Part shown: positions 17,342 through 26,959 of the stretch, one piece after another
Numbering within the stretch: the stretch's first letter is position 1
How the letters are laid out: the number at the start of each line of letters is the position of its first letter
NCBI GenBank assembly: GCA_016742255.1
Contig: JACVCB010000005.1
Coordinates: 110,202-174,201 of the forward strand
Length of the DNA stretch: 64,000 nucleotides
Direction of reading: 5' to 3'
DNA from: Leptospira sp.
GTDB lineage: Bacteria; Spirochaetota; Leptospiria; Leptospirales; Leptospiraceae
Notes under the pieces: model-generated
What the model saw: the letters and a program-made list of their open reading frames with translations, nothing else
What the model was told of the DNA's origin: nothing
Database searches by the model: none
Position numbers and translations under genes: made by a program

Positions 17342-17908
17342 ATGAACTTAGGCATTACAGAAGTAAAAAAAGGAATGATCCTCAAGATTGAGAATGAGCT
17401 TTATTCCGTCGTCAAAACAGAATTTGTGAACCCAGGAAAGGGTTCTGCTTTTATCCGCACCAAACTGAAAAACATTGTCCGTGATTCTTCCATTGAAAGA
17501 ACCTTCAAAGCAGCAGAGAAATTGGAAAGTGTGGATTTGGAACGTCGTAAGATGCAGTATTGTTATGCTGACGGTGACCAAATCATTTTTATGGACGTCA
17601 ACGATTACGAACAGATCCCTGTTTCCAAAGATTATGTGGAAGACATCCTTCCCTTTATGAAAGAAGAAACACCAGTGGAAGTTTCTTTTTACAATGACAA
17701 ACCAATTGGAGTCACACCTCCTAACTTTGCTATCTTGGAAGTGACTTACGCAGAAGACGGTTTAAAAGGTGACACCACTGGTCTTGCTCTCAAACGAGTG
17801 ACTGTAGAAACGGGTGGTGAAGTCCAAGTACCGATTTTTATCAAACAAGGGGATACGGTGAAAATCGATCTTCGTGATTTGAGTTACGTGGAGCGCGTTA
17901 ACAAATAG
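17342..17908 (+). CDS. efp: Translation elongation factor P
   Basis: A 188-residue EF-P of standard length with three beta-barrel domains. The start is the ATG of MNLGITEVKKGM; a longer frame to 17294 has no support. Lys33 in the loop VNPGKGSAF is the residue that carries beta-lysine in EpmA/EpmB organisms. EF-P binds between the P and E sites and relieves stalling at polyproline. It is divergent from a KamA-like gene (likely its modifying enzyme) and followed within 2 bp by mtnB, so it heads a five-gene plus-strand run. Confidence 0.95.
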   Translation: MNLGITEVKKGMILKIENELYSVVKTEFVNPGKGSAFIRTKLKNIVRDSSIERTFKAAEKLESVDLERRKMQYCYADGDQIIFMDVNDYEQIPVSKDYVEDILPFMKEETPVEVSFYNDKPIGVTPPNFAILEVTYAEDGLKGDTTGLALKRVTVETGGEVQVPIFIKQGDTVKIDLRDLSYVERVNK

Positions 17909-17910
17909 AT

Positions 17911-18540
17911 TTGGATTTGATCACTTCTTTACAGGAAATCACCAAACTTTCCCATCTCTATTATTCACGGCAGTGGATGTTTGCCACTGCTGGGAATCTC
18001 TCTACCCGAGACAATTTAACCCACAATCAATTTTGGATCACAGCCTCTGGCAAACACAAAGGAGAACTGAAAGAATCCGATTTTGTTTGTGTATCTACAA
18101 TTGATGGTAGTCTTGTCCAAGCAAATGATGGATTAAAACCATCTGCTGAAACATCCATCCACCAAGTTTTGTATTCCCAGATGCCCGAAGTTGGATCTTG
18201 TCTCCATGTTCACACGATTGATTCCAACTTACTCGAGTTTGGTGTCGGAAAAGAAGAAGGATGTAAAGAGATCACACTTCCTCCCATTGAAATCATCAAA
18301 GCCTTTGGGATATGGGACGAAAAACCAAACCTAACAATGCCCGTTTTTTATAACCACACACATGTTCCCACCATTGCAAATGAAATCAAACGATACTTTC
18401 AAAACCATGGGATTCCCAAAGTTCCCTTCCTTCTCATTGAAGGACATGGCCCAACGGTCTGGGGGAAAACAATCGCGGAAGCCAACAAACACTTAGAAGC
18501 CGTTCATTTTCTTTTGCAGGTGATGGCACGTAGGATATGA
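17911..18540 (+). CDS. mtnB: Methylthioribulose-1-phosphate dehydratase (methionine salvage)
   Basis: A 209-residue class II aldolase/MtnB-type protein. Visible are the N-terminal RQWMFATAGNLSTRDN, the substrate loop ASGKHKGEL, and zinc ligands in LHVHTIDSN and NHTHVPT. MtnB dehydrates 5-methylthioribulose-1-phosphate in the salvage of methylthioadenosine back to methionine. The start is TTG two bases after the efp stop, and the stop overlaps the next ATG (ATGA), so translation is coupled. Other mtn genes are not in the window. A different aldolase-family activity (fuculose-type) is less likely given the N-terminal block. Confidence 0.88.
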   Translation: MDLITSLQEITKLSHLYYSRQWMFATAGNLSTRDNLTHNQFWITASGKHKGELKESDFVCVSTIDGSLVQANDGLKPSAETSIHQVLYSQMPEVGSCLHVHTIDSNLLEFGVGKEEGCKEITLPPIEIIKAFGIWDEKPNLTMPVFYNHTHVPTIANEIKRYFQNHGIPKVPFLLIEGHGPTVWGKTIAEANKHLEAVHFLLQVMARRI

Positions 18541-19259
18541 CAAAAAAGACCCACGTTTTTATATTCGGAATCGGTTCTGGAATTGGTGAGGGTCTTTACA
18601 ATCGATTCCAAAAAGAAAAGGATCCAAACTGTTTCGTATTTGGATTTTCTAGAAAAGGGAAAAACCAATTATCTTCGTTTATATTGGAATCCCCTGGCAC
18701 TTACCGGTTTGATGCAAAAGACAAGCAAACATTTGTTCAATTCGAATCATTGTTAAATGGATTTTATGGCGACAAACCCAAAGATTCTGTTTCCATTCTC
18801 GTATACTTTGCATTAGGTGATGGAGTATTTGGGCCGATTTCGGAACTTTCCGATGCAGATTTACAGTCACATTTAGATTTAAATGTTGTTTCCCTTCTCA
18901 AACTTTCCCGCAGTTTTTCCCGACTTTTGCCAAAATGTTCTGAATCTACGTTTGTATTTTTAGGTTCCACAGCCGGAAAACAAGGTTTCCCCGAATCCGC
19001 TTTGTACTGTGCTTCCAAACATGCGGTGCTTGGGATCTGTCGTGCCTTACGGGAAGAATGGAAACCCTTTGGATCGAAGGTGGTCCATGTTAGCCTTGGG
19101 GCAGTGGCAACCGAGATCTGGGACACAAGACCCGCATTTGACAAGAAAGACATGGTTTCAGTTTCGGACATTTCCGAGTATTTGTGGTGTATTTCGCAGT
19201 TGCCAAAATCTATCTTTGTGGATGACTTATCCATTACCCCAAAGAAAGGAATTTTATAG
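18537..19259 (+). CDS. Short-chain dehydrogenase/reductase (first of tandem pair)
   Basis: A 240-residue SDR: the glycine motif appears as FGIGSGIGEG near the N-terminus, with the catalytic residues in FLGSTAGKQGFPESALYCASKHA (Ser, Tyr and Lys in order). The start overlaps the mtnB stop as ATGA. The C-terminus is short. It is followed after 5 bp by a second SDR that is only distantly similar, so the two may act in series or on different substrates. Substrate unknown; there is no sign of a link to methionine salvage beyond position. Confidence 0.78.
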   Translation: MTKKTHVFIFGIGSGIGEGLYNRFQKEKDPNCFVFGFSRKGKNQLSSFILESPGTYRFDAKDKQTFVQFESLLNGFYGDKPKDSVSILVYFALGDGVFGPISELSDADLQSHLDLNVVSLLKLSRSFSRLLPKCSESTFVFLGSTAGKQGFPESALYCASKHAVLGICRALREEWKPFGSKVVHVSLGAVATEIWDTRPAFDKKDMVSVSDISEYLWCISQLPKSIFVDDLSITPKKGIL

Positions 19260-19264
19260 GTCCG

Positions 19265-20002
19265 ATGGAACTCAAGGAATCGATTGTTCTTGTGACAGGT
19301 GGCAGTGGTGGGATTGGACGTGAGATCGTGAGAACGTTAGTCCTTGCGGGGTTTTCTGTCTGGAATCTCGACAAAGTTCGGCCAAAAGAACCTATTTTGC
19401 AAGAAACCTACCGAGAAGTGGACCTTTCGGAAACACCCTTTGTAGTCGAAAGGAGTTTGTCCAAAATCTTGATGGAGTCCTCTGATATGGGGGAGATTTA
19501 TGGAATTGTTCATACCGCTGGTTTTGGAGGTCCTTACCATCCAATCACGGATGTATCTATTGAAGAATGGGAATCCATTTTTCGCATCAATCTCACGAGT
19601 TTGTATCTGATTTCGAAAATTGTACTTCCTATCTTTAAAAAATTAAAATTTGGAAGGATAGTCGCCATTGCATCCTCATTGTCCATCGTAGGTTCTGGGA
19701 ATTCAGTTGCATATTCAGCCTCCAAACATGGATTAGTTGGATTCATCAAATCGATTGCGGATGAATGGGGTAAATTTGGAATCACTGCCAATGCCATTAG
19801 CCCAGGATATGTGGATACAAATATGGGCATCCAAGAAGACCAAATTTCTGATCATAAATCAAAAATCATCAACCAAACACCAGTAAAACGAATTGCGGAT
19901 CCTTCTGAAATCGCCCGTGTTGTTAATTTTCTTTTGCAAAAAGAATCTGGTTATATCACTGGAGCCAATTGGACCGTTGATGGTGGAATCACTGCCATTT
20001 AA
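19265..20002 (+). CDS. FabG-like short-chain dehydrogenase/reductase (second of tandem pair)
   Basis: A 245-residue classical SDR with VTGGSGGIGREIV at the N-terminus, HTAGFGGPYHP in the NAG position, the catalytic block SSLSIVGSGNSVAYSASKHG, and the tail pattern GITANAISPGYVDTNM typical of FabG-like NADPH enzymes. The length matches 3-oxoacyl-ACP reductases, but fabG normally sits with other fab genes, so a different oxoacyl or sugar substrate is likely. Only 3 bp separate it from the 604-residue unknown that follows. Confidence 0.78.
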   Translation: MELKESIVLVTGGSGGIGREIVRTLVLAGFSVWNLDKVRPKEPILQETYREVDLSETPFVVERSLSKILMESSDMGEIYGIVHTAGFGGPYHPITDVSIEEWESIFRINLTSLYLISKIVLPIFKKLKFGRIVAIASSLSIVGSGNSVAYSASKHGLVGFIKSIADEWGKFGITANAISPGYVDTNMGIQEDQISDHKSKIINQTPVKRIADPSEIARVVNFLLQKESGYITGANWTVDGGITAI

Positions 20003-20005
20003 TTT

Positions 20006-21820
20006 ATGAGAATTTCTCCTCCACACGATCATTTTTTACAACTCACTACCAAAGAAAATTTGGGAAGGTCTTCTGGGATCATCTTACAAAAAGAAGCACT
20101 TTCCATCATGAAGACTGTCGAAGCCCAGAGTTCCAGAGAAAATATTGAAGCGGGTCATTTGTTTCGTCCTACCGATTCAAATTTTGAAAAACTCAAAATG
20201 GATCGAGAAACAGCCCTCGACCAAATGTGGGAACTCATCGACTATGGGCTCACAACACAATTGTTTGAGATTAAATATGATGCTGATTTAGGTGAGTTAC
20301 GTCTAGTTCCTTTTTTAGTTGGATTGCCTGGTGGTATGCCTCTTGAGGAACCATATAAACTATTGATTGGACGTTCTACAGAACATCTTTACGAATACAT
20401 TCAAAACAAGCGGATTTTAACAGAAGATACCTGGCGTAATGTTTTAAACAAACTAGCTGATATTGATTACAAAGAAGAAGAAGGACCAGGCGACGAACTA
20501 GACCGTTTACTTGATCCCAAACAATTCCCACTGCAACCGTCGGCCGAAATGTTAAAACGTTCTCGGGGTCTCATCATTGATGAATTGGCAAAAGAATCAA
20601 AAGTGATTGTACTACCTCACATTGGTTTTTATTTCTTACCCGAATCCGAAGCATCTAATTTTTTGAATATTGCAAATGAGTATTTGATGACAAAGGTCGA
20701 ACCACTTGCCAAAGCATTTGATTCCGAAATTCGATTGGCACTCGATCGTTTGTTTGCACCTGGTTCGGGAGATGTAGAAATCAATGAAGTAGAAATCATC
20801 CGAGCTAAAGTTGATACTTTGTACGAATTCAAAGAGATCTTAAAAGAAAATGGATTTTATGCTTTTATTCTTAACCTAAAAAAGGTAACAGAAATCGCTG
20901 TTAAGTTTGCAGAGTTAGAAAAGAAAAAGGAAGTGGATCGTTTATTAAAAGTCTACATGAAAATGTTAGACAGTCAATTTGACTTTGATTCAAGACTGCT
21001 TCGTATCAATTTAGAAAAAGATGACGAACATAATTTGGTGATCGTTGATTTACTTCGTAAAAACCCAAAAGTATTATCAGCAGAATGGCATGATGCAGAT
21101 TCTAAAATTGCTGTTTTTGTAAATAATAACCAAAACAATATCAAAGAAATTAATACTTTGATTTACCAGAACTATCGTTTTACCACAGAACACATCTTAT
21201 ATCTAAAGGCTATTTTAGAATTAAATGAAAAGGAACTCAAACCTATATTTAAAGATGAAGAGTTTGTGAAGACTTATGGTAAAAACCTACAAGCGGTTTA
21301 TTTTAATTACATTCCTTGGTTTTATAAATTATTCTATTTTTTAGGAATCACACCAATCGTAAACTCTGGTTATGCGAAGGCAAAATCTATTCTAACATTT
21401 TTGCAAATGGACCGTCAGTTTTTATACCAAAAACGAAGGGAAAACTTCTTTAAGAAAAAATTAAGAGATAGAGAAGAACGTATTGAGAAAGAGAAAAAAC
21501 AACAGTTAAAAAAAGCTCTTGTATCTGCGCTTTCTGATGCGTATTTTAATAAAAATTGTTTACCTTCTGTGGATTGGCTTGGAATGAACTATCCTGCTTT
21601 TTCTGCAGAAACATTGGAAAAAATGATTCCTGATTTTGCTTTTTTATCCACAACAGGGAAGTCCATCAAACCTCATTCCGTCATACTTTTCCCAAATTCT
21701 CCCGAATTCGATTCGTTGAATAAAAAACTGAAAGATTTACTCAATCAATGGATCCGGGGTGAAATTGATCCACCACAGGAAGACCCAGAATTATTAGCTC
21801 AAATAAGAAGTTTGGTTTGA
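20006..21820 (+). CDS. Large cytosolic protein of unknown function
   Basis: Not recognised. It has 604 residues with no signal peptide or membrane segment. Visible features are a helix-rich body, a charged coiled-coil stretch near residues 480-510 (FKKKLRDREERIEKEKKQQ), and acidic patches. It ends the tight run efp-mtnB-SDR-SDR, only 3 bp after the last SDR, and meets corA convergently with 3 bp between stops. The Lys/Glu-rich composition resembles spirochaete-specific proteins seen in conserved operons. No function proposed. Confidence 0.65.
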   Translation: MRISPPHDHFLQLTTKENLGRSSGIILQKEALSIMKTVEAQSSRENIEAGHLFRPTDSNFEKLKMDRETALDQMWELIDYGLTTQLFEIKYDADLGELRLVPFLVGLPGGMPLEEPYKLLIGRSTEHLYEYIQNKRILTEDTWRNVLNKLADIDYKEEEGPGDELDRLLDPKQFPLQPSAEMLKRSRGLIIDELAKESKVIVLPHIGFYFLPESEASNFLNIANEYLMTKVEPLAKAFDSEIRLALDRLFAPGSGDVEINEVEIIRAKVDTLYEFKEILKENGFYAFILNLKKVTEIAVKFAELEKKKEVDRLLKVYMKMLDSQFDFDSRLLRINLEKDDEHNLVIVDLLRKNPKVLSAEWHDADSKIAVFVNNNQNNIKEINTLIYQNYRFTTEHILYLKAILELNEKELKPIFKDEEFVKTYGKNLQAVYFNYIPWFYKLFYFLGITPIVNSGYAKAKSILTFLQMDRQFLYQKRRENFFKKKLRDREERIEKEKKQQLKKALVSALSDAYFNKNCLPSVDWLGMNYPAFSAETLEKMIPDFAFLSTTGKSIKPHSVILFPNSPEFDSLNKKLKDLLNQWIRGEIDPPQEDPELLAQIRSLV

Positions 21821-21823
21821 AAT

Positions 21824-22783
21824 TTAATACCAACGTTTGATTCTAAAGTAAACTAACATTAGTAAGCCGAGAAGTCCCATTGCACCAATGGCTGAGATAA
21901 ATCCATATTCCCATTCTAATGTGGGCATATGTCTAAAATTCATTCCATAAATTCCTGCAACGAGAGACATCGGTAACATAATGGCAGTCATAATTGTTAG
22001 AATTTTCATGATTTCATTCGTTTTTCGAGTAGAGATCGCAATATGAGCTTCGAGTGCTGATGAAATCGATTCAATATTACTATCCACAAGTTCTAAAATT
22101 CGAATCGAATGGTCACGTACGTCACGAAAAAAGGCATCTGCTTCATCACTAAAAAAACTATTTTTGATTTTTTCTAAGTCTTCTAAAACTTCTTTGTTTT
22201 GTAACATCCCTTTTTTGATAGAGAGTAAACTTGATCGTAAACTATATACATTACTGATGTCCAATGACTTTGCATTGCTAAAAATTTGATCCTCAAAATG
22301 TTCGATACGTTCTTCAATTTTTTGTGTGATGGCTAACGTGTGATCCGTCTCAATATCCAATATTTTATGTACGATAAACTCATATCCTTTGGATAAAATT
22401 TTGTTATTTGATTTCCAGTCCTCAATCATATTCCCAATGCTATCGCGATAATCCAAAGTGAGAGAAATGATTTGGTTTGGAGTTAGGATAAAGTTAAAAT
22501 TTTTCTGTGTGAGTTGGTTTCGTTCGAAATGGAATCCTCGGAAAATGAAAAATATATAATTGGGAAATTTTTCTAATTTGATTCGGCTATTTGGGTTTAG
22601 GATGTCCTCAATTGTCAATTGATGGATATTATGTTTTTGGAATAAGAAAGTGAGTTTCTCTTCGTTTTCGGCTGTTAAATGAATCCAATGTTTTGGATGT
22701 TTATGAGAAAGTGGGAGTGGGGTATCTAATAAAACTTCTTCCTTGGAAGAAGGAGTAAGGATGTAATTAAATATAGCAGGCAT
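21824..22783 (-). CDS. corA: CorA-type magnesium/cobalt transporter
   Basis: A 319-residue protein with a long cytosolic alpha/beta and coiled-coil domain and two C-terminal membrane helices. The defining YGMN motif is present (GIYGMNFRHMP) at the end of the first helix, followed by the acidic loop EWEYGF and the last helix (ISAIGAMGLLGLLMLVYF) with a basic end. CorA pentamers conduct Mg2+ (and Co2+) into the cell. The start overlaps the stop of the M61 peptidase gene by 1 bp, so the two are co-transcribed. Some relatives (ZntB-like) export zinc, but those differ in the loop. Confidence 0.9.
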   Translation of the reverse strand: MPAIFNYILTPSSKEEVLLDTPLPLSHKHPKHWIHLTAENEEKLTFLFQKHNIHQLTIEDILNPNSRIKLEKFPNYIFFIFRGFHFERNQLTQKNFNFILTPNQIISLTLDYRDSIGNMIEDWKSNNKILSKGYEFIVHKILDIETDHTLAITQKIEERIEHFEDQIFSNAKSLDISNVYSLRSSLLSIKKGMLQNKEVLEDLEKIKNSFFSDEADAFFRDVRDHSIRILELVDSNIESISSALEAHIAISTRKTNEIMKILTIMTAIMLPMSLVAGIYGMNFRHMPTLEWEYGFISAIGAMGLLGLLMLVYFRIKRWY

Positions 22784-24564
22784 TAGACAATGTTCCTTAG
22801 AAAATATTCTCTGAGTTCTTTTTTTTCAGCACTACAATCTTCTGAGACCACGAATTTTCTTGTTTTGTAAAAACCAGATGCGGTCACCATCGTTTCTTTG
22901 ATTTTCCCAGCTCTGGATAGGATCAGATGGAACTTTTCACCTGGTCTTAGGTTTTTTTCTAATTTTTGTAGGATGGAATTACTTGCACGTTTCCCATTAA
23001 TTGCCAGAATTTCATCATCTAACATTAAATCGATGGATTCGTGATTTGACTTATGAAGGATTTTTTGAACATAAAGGTTCCCGTTTTTTTCTTTTGTTTT
23101 AAAACCAGTATCACCAACTAAATCCGTTTGTATCCGGTGGATTCCAATATGGTCTAAATAAACATCCACTGGGATTGGTTTTGGGGATTCAAGATACTCA
23201 TTAAATTCTAATTTTAAATCTACACCTGTAACTTCTTTTGTGATATCAAAAAACTCTTGTTTGGTGAATCCTCTCTGCTTTTCTTTTACAAAAACTTCAT
23301 TAAGTTTGTGGAATACATGCCTAATTGTCTTTTTTTCTTTTGATTCTTGTAATAAAAATAAATTCATACACAAGGCGAGGACTCCACCTTTTGTGTAATA
23401 AGAAACCGTTATATTGTGACTGTTTCCATTCCTTTTATAATATTTTGTCCAAGCTGTGAAAGAAGACTCTTCTAAACTCATCCAAAAATCAGCATCATTG
23501 TCTTCCAATGAGAAGATATCAGATTGGAGTTTGTTTAAATATTCTTCAAAATTTAAGAAACCTGCGTGGTATAAAAAATATGCATCGTAAAAACTTGTAA
23601 AACCTTCAGCAATCCAAAGTTCCCGTGTTAAATTTGGGTTTTGGTAATCAAATGGTCCAAGCGCTATGGGACGAATGCGTTTGATATTCCAAAGGTGAAA
23701 ATATTCGTGGGATAAAAGTTCTAATAATCGTTTGTATTCCTCGTCATCATGAATGAGTTCAGGATTGAAATAATTGATGCTGGAGGCTTTGTGTTCTAAT
23801 CCACCATAAGCAGGTAAACTTAAATTCAAAACAAATAAGTAATACTGATTGGGGCTTTCTTGCATCCATTGGATTTGTGTTTCAGTGATTTTTTGTAAAT
23901 CGTTAGAGAGTTTTGTTTTGAAGTCGAATGAAACATCTCCTTCAATCAATAATTCATGTTTGGTGGTACCGGCAGTAAAAAATACTGAGTTTTTTTTGCT
24001 GAGATGGAATGGTGAATCAAATAGTTCATCAAAATGATTGGAATAAAATTTATGAAAATTATTTTCGTCTCTTGGCAAACTTGTGTAAATGTTTGGAAAA
24101 ATTTCGGATACTTTAAACTCCACAGTGGTAGGTGAATCCAATCTACCTTCTGGGTATAAAAAGAGGGCAGGTGGGTTAATGAATCCAAACTCAGTTTCTA
24201 AGTAATTGGTTCTGACAGTAAAATCTTCAAATGCATAAATGATATAAGTGATTTCAAATTTTGGAGGGAGGTTGTTTAATTTCCAGCGGTGTAAGTCCAC
24301 CATTTCCCAAGAAACAGGTTCCTGATTAGCAGAGTTTATGGCTTCAAATTTATGTAAATGGGTAACATAGTCGCGGATCATGTAGGACCCAGGAGTCCAA
24401 TTTGGCAAACAAAAACAAATTTGATTTTGATTGGTTTCAACCGTCAATCGCACTTGGTAATAGTGTTTGTATAAATCAAATACACTCACTTCAAAATGTA
24501 ATTGGAGTGATGGCTTAGACTCTATTTCCGAGGAGATTGTTTTCCCTTCTAACTCTTTTCCCAT
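22783..24564 (-). CDS. M61 family metallopeptidase with PDZ domain
   Basis: A 593-residue peptidase. The zinc motif HExxH reads SHEYFHLWNIKRIRP (around residue 286), followed by the glutamate-bearing helix LWIAEGFTSFYD. The N-terminal domain with NWTPGSYMIRDYVTHLHKF is characteristic of M61 (glycyl aminopeptidase) enzymes. A C-terminal PDZ-like domain (LMLDDEILAINGKRA, about 520-560) is visible. No signal peptide is seen, so it is probably cytosolic. It overlaps corA by 1 bp. Family members trim Gly- or Ala-starting peptides; the exact substrate is unknown. Confidence 0.88.
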   Translation of the reverse strand: MGKELEGKTISSEIESKPSLQLHFEVSVFDLYKHYYQVRLTVETNQNQICFCLPNWTPGSYMIRDYVTHLHKFEAINSANQEPVSWEMVDLHRWKLNNLPPKFEITYIIYAFEDFTVRTNYLETEFGFINPPALFLYPEGRLDSPTTVEFKVSEIFPNIYTSLPRDENNFHKFYSNHFDELFDSPFHLSKKNSVFFTAGTTKHELLIEGDVSFDFKTKLSNDLQKITETQIQWMQESPNQYYLFVLNLSLPAYGGLEHKASSINYFNPELIHDDEEYKRLLELLSHEYFHLWNIKRIRPIALGPFDYQNPNLTRELWIAEGFTSFYDAYFLYHAGFLNFEEYLNKLQSDIFSLEDNDADFWMSLEESSFTAWTKYYKRNGNSHNITVSYYTKGGVLALCMNLFLLQESKEKKTIRHVFHKLNEVFVKEKQRGFTKQEFFDITKEVTGVDLKLEFNEYLESPKPIPVDVYLDHIGIHRIQTDLVGDTGFKTKEKNGNLYVQKILHKSNHESIDLMLDDEILAINGKRASNSILQKLEKNLRPGEKFHLILSRAGKIKETMVTASGFYKTRKFVVSEDCSAEKKELREYFLRNIV

Positions 24565-24607
24565 AGTACACTATCTTGTTTTATTTTAGTTTTAATCAAA
24601 TGTTTTC

Positions 24608-24636
24608 TTGACCAAAAATCTGAAGAGTACTAGAAA
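24608..24636 (+). promoter_or_regulatory. Sigma-70-like promoter ahead of a short ORF
   Basis: TTGACC at 24608-24613 and TAGAAA at 24631-24636 are separated by exactly 17 bases. Transcription starting about seven bases later would give a leader of roughly 15 bases before the extended Shine-Dalgarno at 24658. It points away from the flanking minus-strand peptidase gene. Confidence 0.45.
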
Positions 24637-24673
24637 AGGCTTAGCTAAGGTATAAGCAAAGGAGGTGGTCCAT

Positions 24674-24730
24674 TTGGATAGTAGTTGTTACAACAAAAGA
24701 TTTTTGACCCGCGAGGTGGCTGGGCAATAA
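24674..24730 (+). CDS. Possible 18-residue peptide with near-perfect extended Shine-Dalgarno
   Basis: AAAGGAGGTGGTCC at 24658-24671 can pair with all 14 bases of the expected 16S rRNA 3' end (one G-U pair), far beyond a normal ribosome site. It is followed at the right distance (8 bases after GGAGG) by TTG and 17 more codons to TAA: MDSSCYNKRFLTREVAGQ. A 17-bp-spaced promoter lies just upstream. After the TAA the DNA contains inverted repeats, so the ORF may be a leader peptide or part of a structured RNA. I do not recognise the peptide. Such a strong site could also serve as a ribosome-binding decoy. Confidence 0.35.
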   Translation: MDSSCYNKRFLTREVAGQ

Positions 24731-24733
24731 CGC

Positions 24734-24822
24734 CTGTGCTTTGTTGCAAAACCGACCAGACACAGTCTTTCCAAGTTCCGAATGGGTGGTCTCCTTCGGG
24801 CTATTTGCAGTCGCTTGGAAAG
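24734..24822 (+). other. Structured segment (possible small RNA 3' part) downstream of the 18-codon ORF
   Basis: A perfect 9-base inverted repeat, CTTTCCAAG (24767-24775) and CTTGGAAAG (24814-24822), encloses 38 bases. Just before it, CTGTG (24734-24738) can pair with CACAG (24761-24765). No T-run follows, so this is not a simple terminator. It fills the gap between the M61 peptidase and the MCP genes and does not match a riboswitch I know. Confidence 0.35.
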
Positions 24823-24832
24823 CACTTCTTCC

Positions 24833-26908
24833 TTAGACTTCTTTTTCAATCCGAAAGGTTTTTAATAACTCATCCAAAGTATTTATCACCTGTCCCAGTC
24901 TTTCTGCATTTTCTGCCATAGAAGAAGATTGGTCTGATAATACTTGAGAACCATTTGAAATATTGATTGTCATATTGGCCAATTCGTTTGTGGCCCTTTG
25001 TTGTTCTTCTGTTGAAAGTTGGATGGACTTAACTTGTTCTGTGATTTCAACCACTTCTGTGTAAATACTTTCCGTGCGAGAACTTTGGTCTTCGATGAGG
25101 GGACCAATTTCATTGGAAGAGATGAAGATGAGTGAAACCTCATCCGTGATTTTTTTTAATACTTCCACTAATCGTTCTACTTGTTGGTTCCCACGTTCAA
25201 TGGAGTCCAATGCTTCTTGGGAGAGAGTATTGATTTGTGATACTGATTCTGCAGATTGACTTGCTAATTTTGTGATTTCTTCTGCAACCACAGCAAATCC
25301 TTTCCCTGATTCACCTGCTCTTGCAGCTTCGATGGCAGCATTTAATGCAAGTAAACCAGTGCGTTTTGCAATATCGGAGATTACATTGGAAAACGCAGTG
25401 ATGGTTTTGGATTTTTCTTGGATTTCTCTGATTGCAAGAGATGTTTCCTTTGCCATGGAACGACCTTCTTCTGCATTTTGATTGGCTCGAACGGAAATCT
25501 CTCCAAACGTATTCACTTTTTCTAATATTTTTTTCATTAGGTTTTGAATGTCACCTAACGATTGGTGAATGGTTTCTGTGTTTTCAACTGCACTCAATAC
25601 ATTGCTGTGAATTGTTTCCGAAGATGCATTTAATTCTTCAACGGTGGCACTTGCTTCTTCGGAAGAGGCTGCTTGGTTTTGTGCTAAATCAGTCAGTTCC
25701 GTTATTGTAGTTTGAATTTTTTCAGTTGTTTCGCTAATTTTACCAGATGATTTTTGGGCAATCCGAATCAGTTTGCGCAAGTGTTCGATCATTTGGTTTA
25801 AAGTAACCATGATGCTGCCCAATTCATCCATCTGATCGATTTGGATGAGGTGCCTTAAGTCCCCTGAAGCTACTTTTGTGGTAGATGTATTGATGGATTG
25901 GATACGACGATCAACCAACCTTTGGAAACTAAAGTAAATTGATAATATAGAAAGAGTTACTCCTAAGATTCCAAGTCCAATGGTCACAAAGATGATCGAA
26001 TTCAGTGTGGATTGGATTTGGGATTTTGGTACGGAGATACGGGCAAACCATGGATCGTTTTTTTCGATGATGGATATGGGAACTGCCACATGGAAGTAAT
26101 CATTAAACTCGTAAATGTTTTTGTCTTTGTTTTTGATTCGATCATAAAAATAGGGATCAGCTGCCGATCGAAAATCCAATCCTTCCGAAAGGTGGGTAAA
26201 ACCATCATATAAAACCAAATGATTGTCTGAGATCAGTGTGATTTTACCTTCACCATCTGAAAATTTCAGTGAATCTAAGTATGATTTAATTGTTGTTAGG
26301 CTAATGTCAATCCCTGCGATCCCTATGAATTTTCCATTTCGTAAAATGGGCTCCATAATTGATACAATGAATATGTCGGTTTTGCCCACCTTATAGATAT
26401 AAGGTGATGTGATACTCGTTTGTAAGGTAGATTTTGGTTTTTGGTAAAATTCTCCCTGGATGGGATCATCCACATTCTTTAATGGTTCTGAGAATAGTTT
26501 ATCTCCATCTCGGAAGATATAAGGGATGAATCTACCAGTTCCATCATGGTCTTTTGTGTTTTTATAAAAAGAATCTTTCCCATCAAATGCATTGGGTTCA
26601 AAACCACAATATGTCGCAAAAGCAATATCGTTTTCTTTGTTTAATGACTTAAGATAATTGATTGCATCTGCCCTAGAAATGATATTCCCATTTTCGTAGG
26701 ATTTACGAAACGCGAATGTTTTTTTCATGGGTGACTTGAGAGTGTTCGAAATATCACTTGTGACTTTTGAAGAAATGTATTTTGTATCTTCTTCTAAATT
26801 ATGTTGTAGAGTGGATCGAACAACCATCGAAAGGACAATCATTATCCCTGCAATGATGAGAGAGATGACAGCTAGCGATATCAGTATGATTTTCTTTTTG
26901 ATCGACAT
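24833..26908 (-). CDS. Methyl-accepting chemotaxis protein with dCache sensor
   Basis: A 691-residue chemoreceptor: TM1 at about 7-30, a periplasmic double-Cache domain to about residue 290 ([13 protein letters not shown] and [16 protein letters not shown] are the usual dCache landmarks for small organic ligands such as amino acids), TM2 at about 300-322, a HAMP domain, then the methyl-accepting coiled coil with hairpin tip [31 protein letters not shown]. It ends in a short basic-acidic tail without a CheR-docking pentapeptide. AGGTA lies upstream of the ATG. Ligand unknown. Confidence 0.9.
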   Translation of the reverse strand: MSIKKKIILISLAVISLIIAGIMIVLSMVVRSTLQHNLEEDTKYISSKVTSDISNTLKSPMKKTFAFRKSYENGNIISRADAINYLKSLNKENDIAFATYCGFEPNAFDGKDSFYKNTKDHDGTGRFIPYIFRDGDKLFSEPLKNVDDPIQGEFYQKPKSTLQTSITSPYIYKVGKTDIFIVSIMEPILRNGKFIGIAGIDISLTTIKSYLDSLKFSDGEGKITLISDNHLVLYDGFTHLSEGLDFRSAADPYFYDRIKNKDKNIYEFNDYFHVAVPISIIEKNDPWFARISVPKSQIQSTLNSIIFVTIGLGILGVTLSILSIYFSFQRLVDRRIQSINTSTTKVASGDLRHLIQIDQMDELGSIMVTLNQMIEHLRKLIRIAQKSSGKISETTEKIQTTITELTDLAQNQAASSEEASATVEELNASSETIHSNVLSAVENTETIHQSLGDIQNLMKKILEKVNTFGEISVRANQNAEEGRSMAKETSLAIREIQEKSKTITAFSNVISDIAKRTGLLALNAAIEAARAGESGKGFAVVAEEITKLASQSAESVSQINTLSQEALDSIERGNQQVERLVEVLKKITDEVSLIFISSNEIGPLIEDQSSRTESIYTEVVEITEQVKSIQLSTEEQQRATNELANMTINISNGSQVLSDQSSSMAENAERLGQVINTLDELLKTFRIEKEV

Positions 26909-26959
26909 AGATTACCTACAATCAGGTGACGTTTAAAAATAGTATTGGGATATGTTTAC

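Noticed and set aside
24658..24822. Known riboswitch, tmRNA, 6S or SRP RNA
   Set aside because: I compared the conserved boxes I remember (cobalamin, TPP, glycine, SAM, tmRNA ends, SRP tip) and found none.
24685..24921. A 78-codon plus-strand frame across the gap between the M61 and MCP genes
   Set aside because: It starts inside the 18-codon ORF, crosses the inverted repeats and ends within the MCP gene on the other strand; composition is not protein-like. The shorter ORF with the strong Shine-Dalgarno is more credible.
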